64,000 nt of DNA from Bradyrhizobium sp. CSA112 (GTDB taxonomy: Bacteria; Pseudomonadota; Alphaproteobacteria; Rhizobiales; Xanthobacteraceae). Below the pieces are notes generated by a model that worked only from the letters and a program-made list of their open reading frames with translations, was not told where the DNA came from and searched no databases. Where the stretch lies: assembly GCF_029051645.1 (NCBI RefSeq), contig NZ_JAACFS010000010.1, positions 1-64,000 on the forward strand, given 5' to 3'. Positions 16,874 to 26,683 of this stretch are shown in pieces. Each line of letters opens with the position of its first letter. The stretch's first letter is position 1. Position numbers and translations under genes: made by a program.

Positions 16874-17751
16874 CGCAGCCGCTCCGCGCCGAGCAGATTG
16901 CGCAGTCCGTCGCCGACCAGATTGATGCCGAGCACCAGAACCAGCAGCGCGACGCCGGGGATCATGATCACCCAGGGTGAAAAGAACATGTAGTCCTTGC
17001 CCTCGGCGATCATCAGTCCCCAGGACGGCAGCGGCGGCGGCACGCCGAGGCCGAGGAACGACAGAGCGGCTTCGAGCAGGATCGCCAGCGCCATCTCCAG
17101 GGTTGCCACAACGGCGAGATGACTGGCGATGTTCGGCAGGATCTCCCTGATTAGGATATGCGACGTCGAGGCGCCGGCGCACCAGGCGGCGCTGACATAG
17201 TCGTGGTTGCGAACCTGCATGGTGGTGGCGCGGGCCACGACGGCGAAGCGATCCCATAACAGCAGCCCAAGGGTCGCGACGACAAGCCCAAGGCCCGATC
17301 CCATCAGCCCGACCACCGCGAGCGCGACCAGCACGACGGGAATCGACAATCGTGTCGTGATGGCGAACAGCACGACGTCGTCGACGCGGCCGCCGAAGAA
17401 GCCGCCGAGCACGCCGAGCGTGATACCGATCAACCCTGATGTGATCACCGTCATGATGCCGATCAGGAGCGAAATGCGCGCGCCATAGACCAGCCGGGCG
17501 AGATAATCCCGGCCGAGCTGGTCGGTGCCGAGCGGGTGCCCGGCCTGGCTGCCCTCCATCCAGAACGGCGGCTTGAGGCGGTTGCCGAGATCCTGGGTGA
17601 ACGGGTCCTGCGGCACCAGTGCGTTGCCGACGACCGCGGCTGCGACGACGAGCGCGACGATGGCGATCCCGATCGCAAAGCCGGCGGTGCCGATGCGCGA
17701 GCTACCTATGCTTGAAGGCTGGGGCGCCTGAATGGCAATCGGTTCGCTCAT
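16870..17751 (-). CDS. ABC importer permease (DppC type)
   Basis: Inner-membrane permease of 293 aa with a membrane helix after the short cytoplasmic N-terminus (IGIAIVALVVAAAVVGNALV) and about six helices overall. The EAA-loop motif is present as SAAWCAGASTSHILIREILP, the contact site for the ATPase. Start and stop overlap both neighbours by 4 bases. It pairs with the DppB-type permease. Confidence 0.93.
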   Translation of the reverse strand: MSEPIAIQAPQPSSIGSSRIGTAGFAIGIAIVALVVAAAVVGNALVPQDPFTQDLGNRLKPPFWMEGSQAGHPLGTDQLGRDYLARLVYGARISLLIGIMTVITSGLIGITLGVLGGFFGGRVDDVVLFAITTRLSIPVVLVALAVVGLMGSGLGLVVATLGLLLWDRFAVVARATTMQVRNHDYVSAAWCAGASTSHILIREILPNIASHLAVVATLEMALAILLEAALSFLGLGVPPPLPSWGLMIAEGKDYMFFSPWVIMIPGVALLVLVLGINLVGDGLRNLLGAERLR

Positions 17752-18665
17752 CCCGTGCGCAGCCTCGGATCGAGCAGTGCATTGAGGATGTCGGCCAGCA
17801 AAGTGAGGCCGATGTAGAACACGGCGAGCACCAGCACCACCGCCTGCACCACGGGGAAATCGTTCTTGGCGATACTCTCCCAGCCGAGATAGCCGACGCC
17901 ATGCAGCGCGAACACCGTCTCGATGACGATTGAGCCGCCCAGCATGAAGCCAAGCTGGACCGCTGCAATCGACACGACGGGAATGGCGGCGTTACGCAGC
18001 GCGTGCTTGAAGATGATGCGCGCCCGCGACAGGCCCTTGGCGCGGGCGGTGCGGATATAGTCCGAGGCCATAGCCTCGATCATGCCAGAGCGTGTGAGCC
18101 GCGTCAGGGCCGGGATCGCCGTGAAGGCAAGCACGATCCCCGGCATCACGAAATGCTGCCAGGTGCCGGTGCCTGATATCGGCAGAATGCCGAGTTGCAG
18201 GCCGAGCACGATCATCAGGATCAATGCGAGCCAGAAACTCGGGACCGCCTGCCCCACCATCGTGAACATGGTGACGCTGCGATCGATCCAGGTGTTCTCG
18301 CGCAGCGCCGCCAGGATGCCGAGCGGAAGCGAGATGATCAAGGCGAGGCTTAAGCCCACAAGGCCGAGCGTGAGCGTGATCGGCAGACGCTTCTGGATCA
18401 GGTTAGCCACACTGTCCTTGAAGAAGTAGCTCTGGCCGAAATCGCCGACCATGGCGCGGCCGGTCCACGCGAAGAACTGGATGTAGAGCGGGCGATCGAG
18501 GCCATAGGCCTTGCGCACGATTTCGACGTCGGCTTGCGTTGCCGACGGGCCCGCGATCGAAACCGCGAGGTCGCCGGACAGCCGCGTCAGCAGGAATGCA
18601 AGCGTCATCACGGTGAGCGCGACCAGCACACCGAGAGCAAGACGCCGGGCAATCAGACGCAACAT
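17748..18665 (-). CDS. ABC importer permease (DppB type)
   Basis: First gene of the importer operon, 305 aa, starting MLRLIARRLALGVLVALTVM with a membrane helix at once, as in DppB/NikB. The EAA loop reads TARAKGLSRARIIFKHALRN. Six helices are expected. Transcription should begin in 18666-18993, where I cannot pick out a clear promoter. The operon order (permease, permease, ATPase, ATPase, binding protein) is unusual only in that the binding protein is last. Confidence 0.93.
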   Translation of the reverse strand: MLRLIARRLALGVLVALTVMTLAFLLTRLSGDLAVSIAGPSATQADVEIVRKAYGLDRPLYIQFFAWTGRAMVGDFGQSYFFKDSVANLIQKRLPITLTLGLVGLSLALIISLPLGILAALRENTWIDRSVTMFTMVGQAVPSFWLALILMIVLGLQLGILPISGTGTWQHFVMPGIVLAFTAIPALTRLTRSGMIEAMASDYIRTARAKGLSRARIIFKHALRNAAIPVVSIAAVQLGFMLGGSIVIETVFALHGVGYLGWESIAKNDFPVVQAVVLVLAVFYIGLTLLADILNALLDPRLRTG

Positions 18666-18993
18666 ATATCAAAGGCTCCACTCGCGACCCGGAACGCGCG
18701 ATCACAGGCCGGCAGCCATCCCCGAAGCGAGCGCAACGGTGTCATCAAACTATTGCTCCATGCAAGGGAGGCGACGAAATTTCGTGCACCGTGGGGGATC
18801 CCGGAATGTTGGCTTCGGCAAAGGACGATCGAAGCTGGGCGTTGAGGGAAGGTGGCGCGCGATCGTGTACCCGTGCCATCCCATTTGAGGCGAATGCATT
18901 GAAGCGGATGCAATGTGTATGCCAACGCACGGCAAGCGGCTTGTGGCCGCCTCGAGCGGCCGCCCCTGCCGATTTTGGTCGATTTGCGGCGAG
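18666..18993. other. Gap upstream of the importer operon
   Basis: 328 bases between the importer and the phosphoribosyltransferase gene. It must hold the importer promoter, but no hexamer pair stands out. No convincing gene or repeat. Confidence 0.45.
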
Positions 18994-19662
18994 CTATGAA
19001 TGGCTCATCTGCTGCGCTTCCTTGAGCAGGCGGATCACCTCTCCGTCGGTCGTTTGGGCAAAGTCGGCGTAGTACGCACCGACGGCGTAGAACGGATCGG
19101 GGGTCAGGAGACACACGACCTCGTCACATTCCGCCGCGACTTCATCGAGACTGTCCTGCGGAGCGACCGGCACGGCGAGAATGAGGCGCCTCGGCCGGCT
19201 TTGTCGCACGCCTCGCAGCGCCGCCTTCACTGTTCCGCCGGTGGCGATGCCGTCGTCAACCACGATGACGGTGCGCCCGATGGTATCGGCGGCGGGCTGC
19301 TCGCTGCGATAGAGAAGTCGACGGCGTTCGATTTCGGCGAGTTGCCGCTTCTGTTCCGCGGCGATATAGCCCGGCGGCGGAGCGACCATGTCGACGACCT
19401 CCCAATTGAGCACGAGTTGCGGGTTCCGGCCGTCCACCACGGCACCGATGCCAAGCTCCTCATGCCCGGGCGCGCCGATCTTGCGCACCAGCAGGAGGTC
19501 GAGCGGCGCGGCGAGCGACTTTGCGACCTCGAAAGCGACGGGAACGCCACCGCGCGGCAACGCGAGAATCAACGGATTGGCGTCACGGAAGTGCGCGAGC
19601 GCCGCCGCGAGCTGGCGTCCGGCCTCGCGTCGATCGCTGAAGCTGTCCTGTCCAAACATCAT
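18994..19662 (-). CDS. Phosphoribosyltransferase-fold protein
   Basis: A 222-aa type I PRTase-fold protein. The PRPP-binding loop is VIVVDDGIATGGTVKAALRG, at about residues 132-151, and an N-terminal LALPRGGVPVAFEVAK is characteristic of the stand-alone group often fused or linked to erythromycin-esterase or dienelactone-hydrolase domains. It lies 29 bases below the erythromycin-esterase gene and is almost surely co-transcribed with it. The nucleobase acted on is unknown; in this group the activity is often not shown. Confidence 0.88.
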   Translation of the reverse strand: MMFGQDSFSDRREAGRQLAAALAHFRDANPLILALPRGGVPVAFEVAKSLAAPLDLLLVRKIGAPGHEELGIGAVVDGRNPQLVLNWEVVDMVAPPPGYIAAEQKRQLAEIERRRLLYRSEQPAADTIGRTVIVVDDGIATGGTVKAALRGVRQSRPRRLILAVPVAPQDSLDEVAAECDEVVCLLTPDPFYAVGAYYADFAQTTDGEVIRLLKEAQQMSHS

Positions 19663-19691
19663 GGGCGCTCCTTGCGAGCGACAGACTGCAT

Positions 19692-21032
19692 CTAGAGCCC
19701 AAATGGATACGTTTCCGGCACGCCTTGTTCATGCCGGGCGGGCAGCGGTGTCACCGCCCGCGTCTCCTCGAACCACACATAGGCATCGAACTGTTCGGCA
19801 AGGACCGCCTGGAAATAGTGGCTGGTGAGTTCGCTTTCCGGCCGGTAAATGACGCCGATCGCCCGCTCCAGCATCGGTTGACGCAGCGCCTCGACGAGTT
19901 CGCGCCGGGCCAGCCCACGCCAGTCGGTGAGCGTTCGGGCCAATCCCGTCTTCCGGAAGGCATATTCATAGCTGTCATGGCGCGCCGGAAGCACGGTCTT
20001 GACCTGCATCGGCGCGTCCCAATCACTCGCCGCGGCAACCGTGCCGCGATCGGTACCAAAGCCGATCAGGACCGCGGCATCCCCATAGGCGGTGCGGCAA
20101 AGTTCGCCGATGTTGAACTCGCCCTGCCAGCCCATGGCAGTAGCGGCGGCATTGCCGATGTGAGAGTTGTGGGCCCAGACGATCGCCTTCGCACCGGCGT
20201 CGCGCTGAAGCAGCCCCTGCAAGGTGTCGAACATGTGCCGGTCGCGCAAATTCCAGGATTCTCGCGAGCCGCGATACATGATGCGGTAGTAATGCTCGGC
20301 TGCGCGAACGATCCGGGCGTTCTGGACCGCGTCGAAGAAGTCATCGCCGTCCTCTGCACTATAGGCCAGGCGACTGCGCAGCAGCTCGGTGAGCTGCGCC
20401 ACCGCCTCGTCCTCGCAAGTATCGCGGTGGCCATACAGGACGGCGCGGCCATAAGCAGTCGGCTCGTCCAGCCACGGCGTCAGGCAGCCGTAGCGGCGGC
20501 GCGCGGCCTTGGCTGCGTCCGGATCGATGCGATCGAGATATTCAAGAACCGCGGCAATGGAAGCGCCCAGGCTGTAAACGTCGAGCCCGTGGAACGAGAC
20601 GCGCCGCTCCGGCGGCAGATTGCCGTTGTGCGCCCGCAGCCAGTCGACGAATTCCACCATCTCGGCATTGCGCCACATCCAGGTCGGGAAACGCGCGAAT
20701 GCCGCACCTCTCCCGGTCGCGCGCGCGTGATGCCGCACATGGCGATCGATGCGCGCCGCGTCCGGCCAGTCCGCCTCGACCGCGACGATGGAGAATCCGT
20801 GATGCTGCACCAGTTCGCGAGTAATGGCGGCGCGCGCCCGATAGAACTCCGAGCTGCCATGCGTCGCTTCCCCGAGCAGTACGATCCGGGCATCGCCGAA
20901 ACGGGCGAACTGGGCGCCGAATTCACCGGCACGCTCGGGCGCCGGCAGGCTTTCGCCATGACGATGCAATATCTCGGTGAGCGATGCCTGGCTTTGTTCA
21001 CGGGCTCGTTCGCTGGGCGTCAAGCCGGCCAT
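19692..21032 (-). CDS. Erythromycin esterase-like protein
   Basis: A 446-aa member of the EreA/ChaN-like hydrolase family. Hallmarks: VLLGEATHGSSEFYRARAAI near residue 55, VAVEADWPDA near 85, and AHNSHIGNA near 290, which carry the Glu and His residues of the active centre. There is no signal peptide. Members coupled to a phosphoribosyltransferase, as here, are common in rhizobia and are not known to give macrolide resistance; the real substrate is unknown. First gene of a two-gene operon. Confidence 0.88.
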   Translation of the reverse strand: MAGLTPSERAREQSQASLTEILHRHGESLPAPERAGEFGAQFARFGDARIVLLGEATHGSSEFYRARAAITRELVQHHGFSIVAVEADWPDAARIDRHVRHHARATGRGAAFARFPTWMWRNAEMVEFVDWLRAHNGNLPPERRVSFHGLDVYSLGASIAAVLEYLDRIDPDAAKAARRRYGCLTPWLDEPTAYGRAVLYGHRDTCEDEAVAQLTELLRSRLAYSAEDGDDFFDAVQNARIVRAAEHYYRIMYRGSRESWNLRDRHMFDTLQGLLQRDAGAKAIVWAHNSHIGNAAATAMGWQGEFNIGELCRTAYGDAAVLIGFGTDRGTVAAASDWDAPMQVKTVLPARHDSYEYAFRKTGLARTLTDWRGLARRELVEALRQPMLERAIGVIYRPESELTSHYFQAVLAEQFDAYVWFEETRAVTPLPARHEQGVPETYPFGL

Positions 21033-21443
21033 GGCTCAGACCTCCAATGGCTCGAGCCGATCGCGGCGAAAATCGCGCATCCGATGCTGCTCGGCTCTGC
21101 CGCAGCCGCTGCCGATCCGGCTTGCCTGCTGCACCGAAACAACCCGGACTTCTGTTGAGCGTTCCGGAGATTGGTCGGAACGTATGCCGGCGGATGCGGT
21201 GTTTCATCAGCACCGCGAAACCCAGCCTCAAAAAGAGAAACCCCGCCATCCGCATTCCAGCGAGATGACGGGGCTTTCGGAGCATTCACCTTCTTATTGA
21301 TTGAAGGTTACCTGCTCCTTGCCCCGATAACTCGCAGGACACGGATACGTTCCGGACGAATTCAAAAAATGGCTGTCCGGAACGAACAGGGTCGGAACCC
21401 CGGGGGCGGAAGACGTCGTGCGGAGTCCTTTCCAGTGCATGCT
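21033..21443. other. Gap between esterase operon and SDR gene
   Basis: 411 bases holding the SDR terminator at 21230-21275 and presumably the promoter of the esterase operon. No gene seen. Confidence 0.45.
21230..21275 (-). terminator. Intrinsic terminator after the SDR gene
   Basis: Read on the minus strand: CCCCGTCATC, 13-base loop, GATGGCGGGG with one mismatch, then TTTCTCTTTTTG. A classic GC stem plus T-rich tail about 170 bases below the SDR stop codon. Confidence 0.7.
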
Positions 21444-22322
21444 CTAGTGCATGCGATTCTCGACAGGTTTGCCTTTCAGGCCGTCGTGCGAGTGCTTAAG
21501 GTCGAGCGTGGGCTTTGGCTGCTCTCTCACAAAGCTCTTTACCATTTCTCCCGGGCCGCCTTTTGCAATCGTGGTTCCGCCGTCGGCAAATATCAGCGTT
21601 CCCGTCAGGAAACTCGCTTCATCCGAGGCCGCGAAGGCGAATACATTGGCCATCTCCTCGGGCGTGCCGCGCCGGCCGAGTACAGTGCCGGCAACGGTCT
21701 GCTTTTCCATTTGCGCATCCATTGGTCCCGTTTCCTTGTGCGTCCAGGCCGTGTCGATCGGGCCCGGGCACACGCAAAGCGCACGCACGCCGTACTTGCC
21801 CTGCTCGTAGGCGACGCCGCGCATGAAGGCGTGCAGAAACCCCTTGGAGCCGCCATAGGGCGCCGCCGTCGGCTCGCCCATCTCGCCGGCTTCCGAACCG
21901 GTCGAGATCACGACACCGTGCGAACGTCGAAGATGCGGCAGCGCGAACTTGGTCATCAGGAACGCGGAACGGATGTTGTTCCGGACAACATAATCGAACA
22001 TCTCGACCGAATGATCCTGGCATTCCGCGATTTCAGGAAACACGCCGGCGTTGTTGATGAGAATGTCGATCTCGCCAAATGCATCCGCCGCCAGAGCGAC
22101 GCAGGCCTGGGCGTCTACTTCATCAGCGAGATCGCCGAGAAAGGATTCAGCCACACCACCGCGCTCGCGGATCGCCCGGACGACATCATCCACAGGATCG
22201 TCGGGCAACCCGGCGGCCACGACTTTCGCGCCTTCTCTTGCGAATTTGTGCGCGATGGCTTCGCCGATACCGGTCCCCGCCCCCGTCACGATTGCTATCT
22301 TGCTTTCCAGCCTGCCGGCCAT
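21444..22322 (-). CDS. SDR-family oxidoreductase
   Basis: Short-chain dehydrogenase, 292 aa. Cofactor motif TGAGTGIGEA at residues 13-22, NNAGVF structural motif, Ser of the STGSEAGEMG segment and the YGGSK catalytic Tyr/Lys. ATG 22322 is used; an upstream in-frame extension of 16 residues looks non-coding. The C-terminus runs about 30 residues past the usual end. Substrate unknown. Confidence 0.9.
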   Translation of the reverse strand: MAGRLESKIAIVTGAGTGIGEAIAHKFAREGAKVVAAGLPDDPVDDVVRAIRERGGVAESFLGDLADEVDAQACVALAADAFGEIDILINNAGVFPEIAECQDHSVEMFDYVVRNNIRSAFLMTKFALPHLRRSHGVVISTGSEAGEMGEPTAAPYGGSKGFLHAFMRGVAYEQGKYGVRALCVCPGPIDTAWTHKETGPMDAQMEKQTVAGTVLGRRGTPEEMANVFAFAASDEASFLTGTLIFADGGTTIAKGGPGEMVKSFVREQPKPTLDLKHSHDGLKGKPVENRMH

Positions 22323-22510
22323 CGTTGCTGTCTCCGCTTGCGTTGATCCAAGCCTTGAACTCCGTCGCACAAGCGGTGTTCCACAACTACGGGTGCGGCA
22401 CCGATGGCTGCCGGATGCCGCAGCTCATCAAGAGACGGCGCCCGAACCGGCAGGTCGTTCAGGCAACGCCTGATTTGACCTTGCGACTGAAGCTGCGTGG
22501 GGCAGATACT

Positions 22511-22939
22511 TTATCGGCGCTCCTTCGCAGTCGGCTGCGAGATGTCCTTCAGCGCGCCCTGCGCCGCTTCGTCCTCGGCGCGGCCGAGATCGGCCAGCGC
22601 GATGACCCCGACGAGCCGCTTGTCTCGGTTGAGAACAGGCAGGCGCCGCACCTGATGCTTGGCCATGACTTGCGCGGCGGCTTCGGCATCATCATCGCCG
22701 AAGCAGTAGCAGATGCCTTCGGACATCACCTCTCGAACCGTCGTGTTACCGGGCGACCGCGCTTCGGCAACCGCTCGCACCACGATATCCCGGTCGGTGA
22801 CCATACCGATCAAACGATCGTTCTCGCCGACCGGCAGGGCGCCGACATTATCGCCCCTCATGCACTTTGCGGCATCACGAATGGTCATATTGGGATCCGC
22901 GATGCGTACCGTCGGCGTCATGATTTCCTGGACCTGCAT
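22511..22939 (-). CDS. CBS-domain protein
   Basis: A 142-aa protein made of a CBS pair (residues 1-60 and 70-128), the adenine-nucleotide-sensing module. Motifs: MQVQEIMTPTVRIADPNMTI, VGALPVGENDRLIGMVTDRD, VRRLPVLNRDKRLVGVIALA. No other domain, so probably a free-standing sensor that binds AMP/ATP or NAD-type ligands, as in the many stress-linked rhizobial CBS proteins. Monocistronic. Confidence 0.9.
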   Translation of the reverse strand: MQVQEIMTPTVRIADPNMTIRDAAKCMRGDNVGALPVGENDRLIGMVTDRDIVVRAVAEARSPGNTTVREVMSEGICYCFGDDDAEAAAQVMAKHQVRRLPVLNRDKRLVGVIALADLGRAEDEAAQGALKDISQPTAKERR

Positions 22940-23092
22940 GGTGGTCTCCTGATGCTAACGAACCTGCAAGATAACGCCGGCAGTTTGGGGTTGTTTCGGG
23001 GACCTTCGGGGAACCACTGAAGGCGCCGGCCGGGGCGCGGCAACGCGTCTTTCCGGCGATCCGGAGTCGAAGAGCGTTCCACTCTGGTCAGG

Positions 23093-24337
23093 TCAGATGT
23101 AGCGGGCTGGTGCGAACGGCGTGACGTCGTAGGGCGCGGCCGCGCCGCTGATCATGGCGGCGATGGCGGCGCCGGTCGCGGGACCGGTGGTGAAGCCGAT
23201 GTGCTGGTTGCCGAAGGCGAGCCACAGCCCGGCATGCCGCGGCGCCGGACCGATCATCGGCAGGCTGTCGGGCAGCGTCGGGCGCGAGCCTCGCCATGTT
23301 TCGCCGACGGCATCGCCGAATTCGATTACGCCGCGCGCGAGCGGAACGACCTGATCGAGCTGGGCGAACGAGGAAGGCGCATCGCGGCCGGTCAGTTCGA
23401 CGCCTGAGGTGACACGAATGCCCTGCTCCATCGGGGTCACGATGAAACCGCCATCGATGTCATAGATCGGACGCCGTAACGAACGTGCCGGGTTCGGCTT
23501 GAATTCGCGGTGATAGCCGCGTTCAAACGCGAGCGGCACGCGATAGCCGAGCGGCCGTAAAATTTCCGCGGACCAGGGTCCCAGTGCGACCACGACATGG
23601 CGCGCCGAAATCTCGCCGGCGGCCAGCAGCACCCGCCAGTGGTCGCCCTCAGGCACGATCGCCTTGATATCCGACTGCCTGACATCGCCGCCCGCACTCG
23701 CGAACATCCGAGCATAGGCCTTGACCACTGCGCCCGGCGAATCGACCGAGGCGGTCTGGGTGTGCAGCAGGCCCACTTTATAGAGGGGCACGATATCGGG
23801 CTCGAGCGCGGAGATGGCCTGGCGGTCGAGCAACTCGCTGGCGATGCCGTATTCGGCCAGCAGGGCCTGCTCCTGCTTCGCCACCGCGGCGGCATCGCTG
23901 CGCCACGCCTTCAGCCAGCCGGTCTCGCGGATGCGATGTCCCACTTCCGCTTTCACGATCCATTCCCGATGCAATCTTGCCGATGCGCCGATCAATCCGT
24001 GCAACGCGGCCGCCCGCGGCCTGAAACGCGATGCAGCCGAATCGGCCAGAAAGCGCGCGACCCAGTTCGCGTTCTGCACCGCCCAAAGCGGATTCCACCG
24101 CAATGCCGGGTGGCGGTTGGTCAGGTATTTCGGCAGCGCCTCCCACAGCGACGGATTGTTGAGCGGGGTGATCGAGCCGCTGCTGATGATGCCGGCATTG
24201 CCGTATGAGGTTTCGCTTCCCGGCTCGCGGCGGTCGATCAGAACGACCGACATTCCGCGCTGCCGTGCGGCGTAGGCCGTCGATACGCCGACGATGCCCG
24301 CGCCGAGCACCACGACATCCGCTTTGTCTTCCGACAT
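23093..24337 (-). CDS. FAD-dependent amino-acid dehydrogenase/oxidase (DadA-like)
   Basis: A 414-aa flavoprotein of the DAO/DadA group, oxidising D-amino acids or similar amines. The FAD-binding Rossmann motif VVVLGAGIVGVSTAYAARQR is at the N-terminus, and the second nucleotide contact GLWLAFGNQHIGFTTGPATG near the C-terminus is the typical GHG(H/W)TGPATG-like block. ATG 24337 is chosen, with GGAAAA before it; a GTG 5 codons upstream (24352) is possible. No racemase or carrier gene adjoins it. Confidence 0.88.
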   Translation of the reverse strand: MSEDKADVVVLGAGIVGVSTAYAARQRGMSVVLIDRREPGSETSYGNAGIISSGSITPLNNPSLWEALPKYLTNRHPALRWNPLWAVQNANWVARFLADSAASRFRPRAAALHGLIGASARLHREWIVKAEVGHRIRETGWLKAWRSDAAAVAKQEQALLAEYGIASELLDRQAISALEPDIVPLYKVGLLHTQTASVDSPGAVVKAYARMFASAGGDVRQSDIKAIVPEGDHWRVLLAAGEISARHVVVALGPWSAEILRPLGYRVPLAFERGYHREFKPNPARSLRRPIYDIDGGFIVTPMEQGIRVTSGVELTGRDAPSSFAQLDQVVPLARGVIEFGDAVGETWRGSRPTLPDSLPMIGPAPRHAGLWLAFGNQHIGFTTGPATGAAIAAMISGAAAPYDVTPFAPARYI

Positions 24338-24532
24338 CGATTTTCCAGACACTTCCCCAAGGAGATTTCACATCATGCTCGGCCCGCCGCCGACCGGCAA
24401 CACTAGAAGGTTCCCCTCCCAACAAATGATCACCAAAAGGCCGCATGTGAGTCCGCAACCTTTTCGGTTGCCGTGGCTTTGTGCACCGCGACGTTCGTCG
24501 CATTCCAGCCAACCTTCATAGGAGTTGACTAT

Positions 24533-24817
24533 ATGGCTGCACTACTCGGAAACGTGCTTGGTACCGTCGATGGCCTGCTTGGAACCGCCACCGGCGTCCT
24601 TGGCGGCGCAAGCGGTAGCGCCTCTGCCAGCGCCGGCGGCACGGCGGATCTGTCGAACACGCTCGATCTCGGCGCGCTGATTGAAACCAGCCCGAGCATC
24701 GACCTCTCCGCCGGGCTCGACGGTATCGATGCCTCGGTTTCCGCACCGACCCTGGTCGGTGCCAGCGCCGACGTCGGCCAGCTCGATGCCGGCGGCCTGC
24801 TCAACGGCCTCGTCTAA
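24533..24817 (+). CDS. Small Gly/Ala/Ser-rich protein, candidate type I secretion substrate
   Basis: A 94-residue acidic protein with no Cys or charged clusters: LLGNVLGTVDGLLGTATGVL then a Ser/Ala/Gly stretch and an acidic, Leu-rich C-terminus (GQLDAGGLLNGLV). No Sec signal and no RTX repeats. It lies 132 bases before the ABC exporter, on the same strand, with a 9-base hairpin between. Its rhythm of LLG/VDG units resembles the C-terminal half of the third gene in the locus (28022-28930). ATG 24533 has GGAG 8 bases upstream. The substrate role is inference from position and from the lack of any other export signal. Confidence 0.6.
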   Translation: MAALLGNVLGTVDGLLGTATGVLGGASGSASASAGGTADLSNTLDLGALIETSPSIDLSAGLDGIDASVSAPTLVGASADVGQLDAGGLLNGLV

Positions 24818-24852
24818 CTCCAATTTGAGTACAGACATTTTCGAAAACGCGC

Positions 24853-24877
24853 GGCGTGGGGAACGCATCCCCACGCC
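24853..24877. promoter_or_regulatory. Hairpin between candidate substrate and exporter genes
   Basis: Perfect 9-base stem GGCGTGGGG / CCCCACGCC with a 7-base loop and no T run. It could lower read-through so that the small gene is made in excess over the exporter, or protect its mRNA 3' end, an arrangement known for other type I secretion substrates. Confidence 0.5.
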
Positions 24878-24949
24878 ATGTCATGGCCGCCTGCACTGCA
24901 CGAGTAGATCGCGCAGCATCATATCAACCATGGCCAAGGTGATCGCCGA

Positions 24950-26683
24950 ATGCCTACGGGCGCGCTGACCGCTCTTGACGATTCCGTCGCGCCGGCGCGG
25001 CGGATCGATGACGTTCGCCAGGCGCTGGTCGCGCTGTGGCCGCACTTCCTCTGGGCCGGGCTGTTCTCCAGCGGCATCAACCTGCTCTATCTGAGCTCAC
25101 CGCTCTATCTGATGCAGGTCTACAACCGTGTCCTGCTCAACGAGAACGTTTCCACGCTCGTCCTCCTCACCTTGATTCTCGCGATCGCGCTGCTCACCAT
25201 GGCGGCGCTGGACGCGGTACGCTCCTGCATCCTGATCCGCTGCGGCATCCGCCTCGACATGGAGCTGTCGGCACGCGTGTTCGAGGCGCTGGTGGTGCGC
25301 TCGGCGCAACGCGGCGCTTCGCGCGGCGCGCAGCAATTGCGCAATCTCGACCAGTTCCGCACCTTCGTGACCGGTCCAGGCATCTATTTCGCGTTCGACC
25401 TGCCGTGGATCCCGATTTATCTCATGCTGTTGTTCTTCATCCATCCGCTGCTCGGCATCGTCGCGACCATTGGCGCCGTGCTGCTGCTCGGGCTCGCCGG
25501 CCTCAACGAGGTGATGACCCGCGAGCCGATGAAGCAGGCGGAGGCCGCCGGCAACCAGTCCTACGTGTTCACCGAAAACATCCTGCGCCACGCCGACGTG
25601 ATCCGCGCGATGGGCATGCAGCCGGCGGTGGAGCGCAACTGGCAGAGCCAGCGATCATCGATGTTGGTGCAGCAGGCGCAGGCCAGCGACAAGAACGCGG
25701 TGATGACCTCCTCGATCCGCTTCTTCCGCCTGCTGCTGCAATCGCTGATGCTCGGCACCGGCGCCTGGCTTGCGATCGACCACGCCATCACGCCGGCAAC
25801 CATCTTCGCCGCCAGCATCGTGATGGGCCGCGCGCTGGTCCCGGTGGAGCAGGCGGTCGGCACCTGGAAGCAGTTCATCGGCGCACGCGAGGCCTATGCG
25901 GAAGTCCGCGAGCTACTCGCCGAGATCGACCTGACGCCGCCGCACACCATCGTGCCGCGGGCGCGCAATACGATCGAGGTGCGTGAACTGCGCTGCCTGC
26001 TGCCGGCGCGCAAGGAGCCCGTCATCAGGGACCTGACGTTCGAGCTTGGCGGCGGCCAGGCGCTCGGCATCGTCGGCCCGAGCGGCTCCGGCAAAAGCAC
26101 GCTGGCCCGCCTTCTGGTCGGCGCCATCGCACCGGCCGACGGACGATTGCGCTTCGGCGGGCTCGATTACAGCCATTGGGATCCGCTCGAGTTCGGCCGC
26201 CATGTCGGCTACCTGCCGCAGGACGTCGGCCTGTTCGCCGGCACCGTGCGCGAGAACATCGCCCGCTTCGGCGACGCCTCGACGGAGGAGATCATCGACG
26301 CCGCCAAGCGCGCCGGCATTCATGAGATGGTGCTCGACCTGCCGAAGCAATACGACACTCGGTTGGGTCCCGGCGGCGTCGGCCTGTCCGGCGGGCAGCG
26401 CCAGCGTCTGGCGCTGGCGCGCGCGCTGCTCGGGCGTCCGCCGCTGCTCGTGCTCGACGAGCCCAACGCCAACCTCGATGCCCCCGGCGAAGAAGCGCTG
26501 AAGGTGGCGCTGCTGCAGGCCAAGAGCGAGGGCGCGACCGTCATCGTGATCACGCACCGGACCACCATCCTCGACATCGTCGACGTCATGATGGTGCTGC
26601 GGGGCGGCATGCTCGACATGCTCGGGCCTCCGGGTGATGTCTATCACGCCTTGCAGCAGGCCGCCGCGGGGCGCGCATTATGA
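24950..26683 (+). CDS. Type I secretion ABC exporter (permease/ATPase)
   Basis: Inner-membrane exporter of the PrtD/LapB-like class, 577 aa. Membrane domain with about six helices over residues 25-320 (LYLSSPLYLMQVYNRVLLNE is the typical entry segment), then the ATPase: Walker A GPSGSGKST at about 376-384, signature LSGGQRQRLALARALLGRPP, Walker B LLVLDEPNANLD, H-loop ITHRTT. There is no N-terminal peptidase or CLD domain, so substrates should carry a C-terminal signal. The end overlaps the HlyD gene by 4 bases. Confidence 0.94.
   Translation: MPTGALTALDDSVAPARRIDDVRQALVALWPHFLWAGLFSSGINLLYLSSPLYLMQVYNRVLLNENVSTLVLLTLILAIALLTMAALDAVRSCILIRCGIRLDMELSARVFEALVVRSAQRGASRGAQQLRNLDQFRTFVTGPGIYFAFDLPWIPIYLMLLFFIHPLLGIVATIGAVLLLGLAGLNEVMTREPMKQAEAAGNQSYVFTENILRHADVIRAMGMQPAVERNWQSQRSSMLVQQAQASDKNAVMTSSIRFFRLLLQSLMLGTGAWLAIDHAITPATIFAASIVMGRALVPVEQAVGTWKQFIGAREAYAEVRELLAEIDLTPPHTIVPRARNTIEVRELRCLLPARKEPVIRDLTFELGGGQALGIVGPSGSGKSTLARLLVGAIAPADGRLRFGGLDYSHWDPLEFGRHVGYLPQDVGLFAGTVRENIARFGDASTEEIIDAAKRAGIHEMVLDLPKQYDTRLGPGGVGLSGGQRQRLALARALLGRPPLLVLDEPNANLDAPGEEALKVALLQAKSEGATVIVITHRTTILDIVDVMMVLRGGMLDMLGPPGDVYHALQQAAAGRAL

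Noticed and set aside
19725..21158. 477-codon plus-strand frame
   Set aside because: Shadow of the erythromycin-esterase gene; composition is not protein-like.
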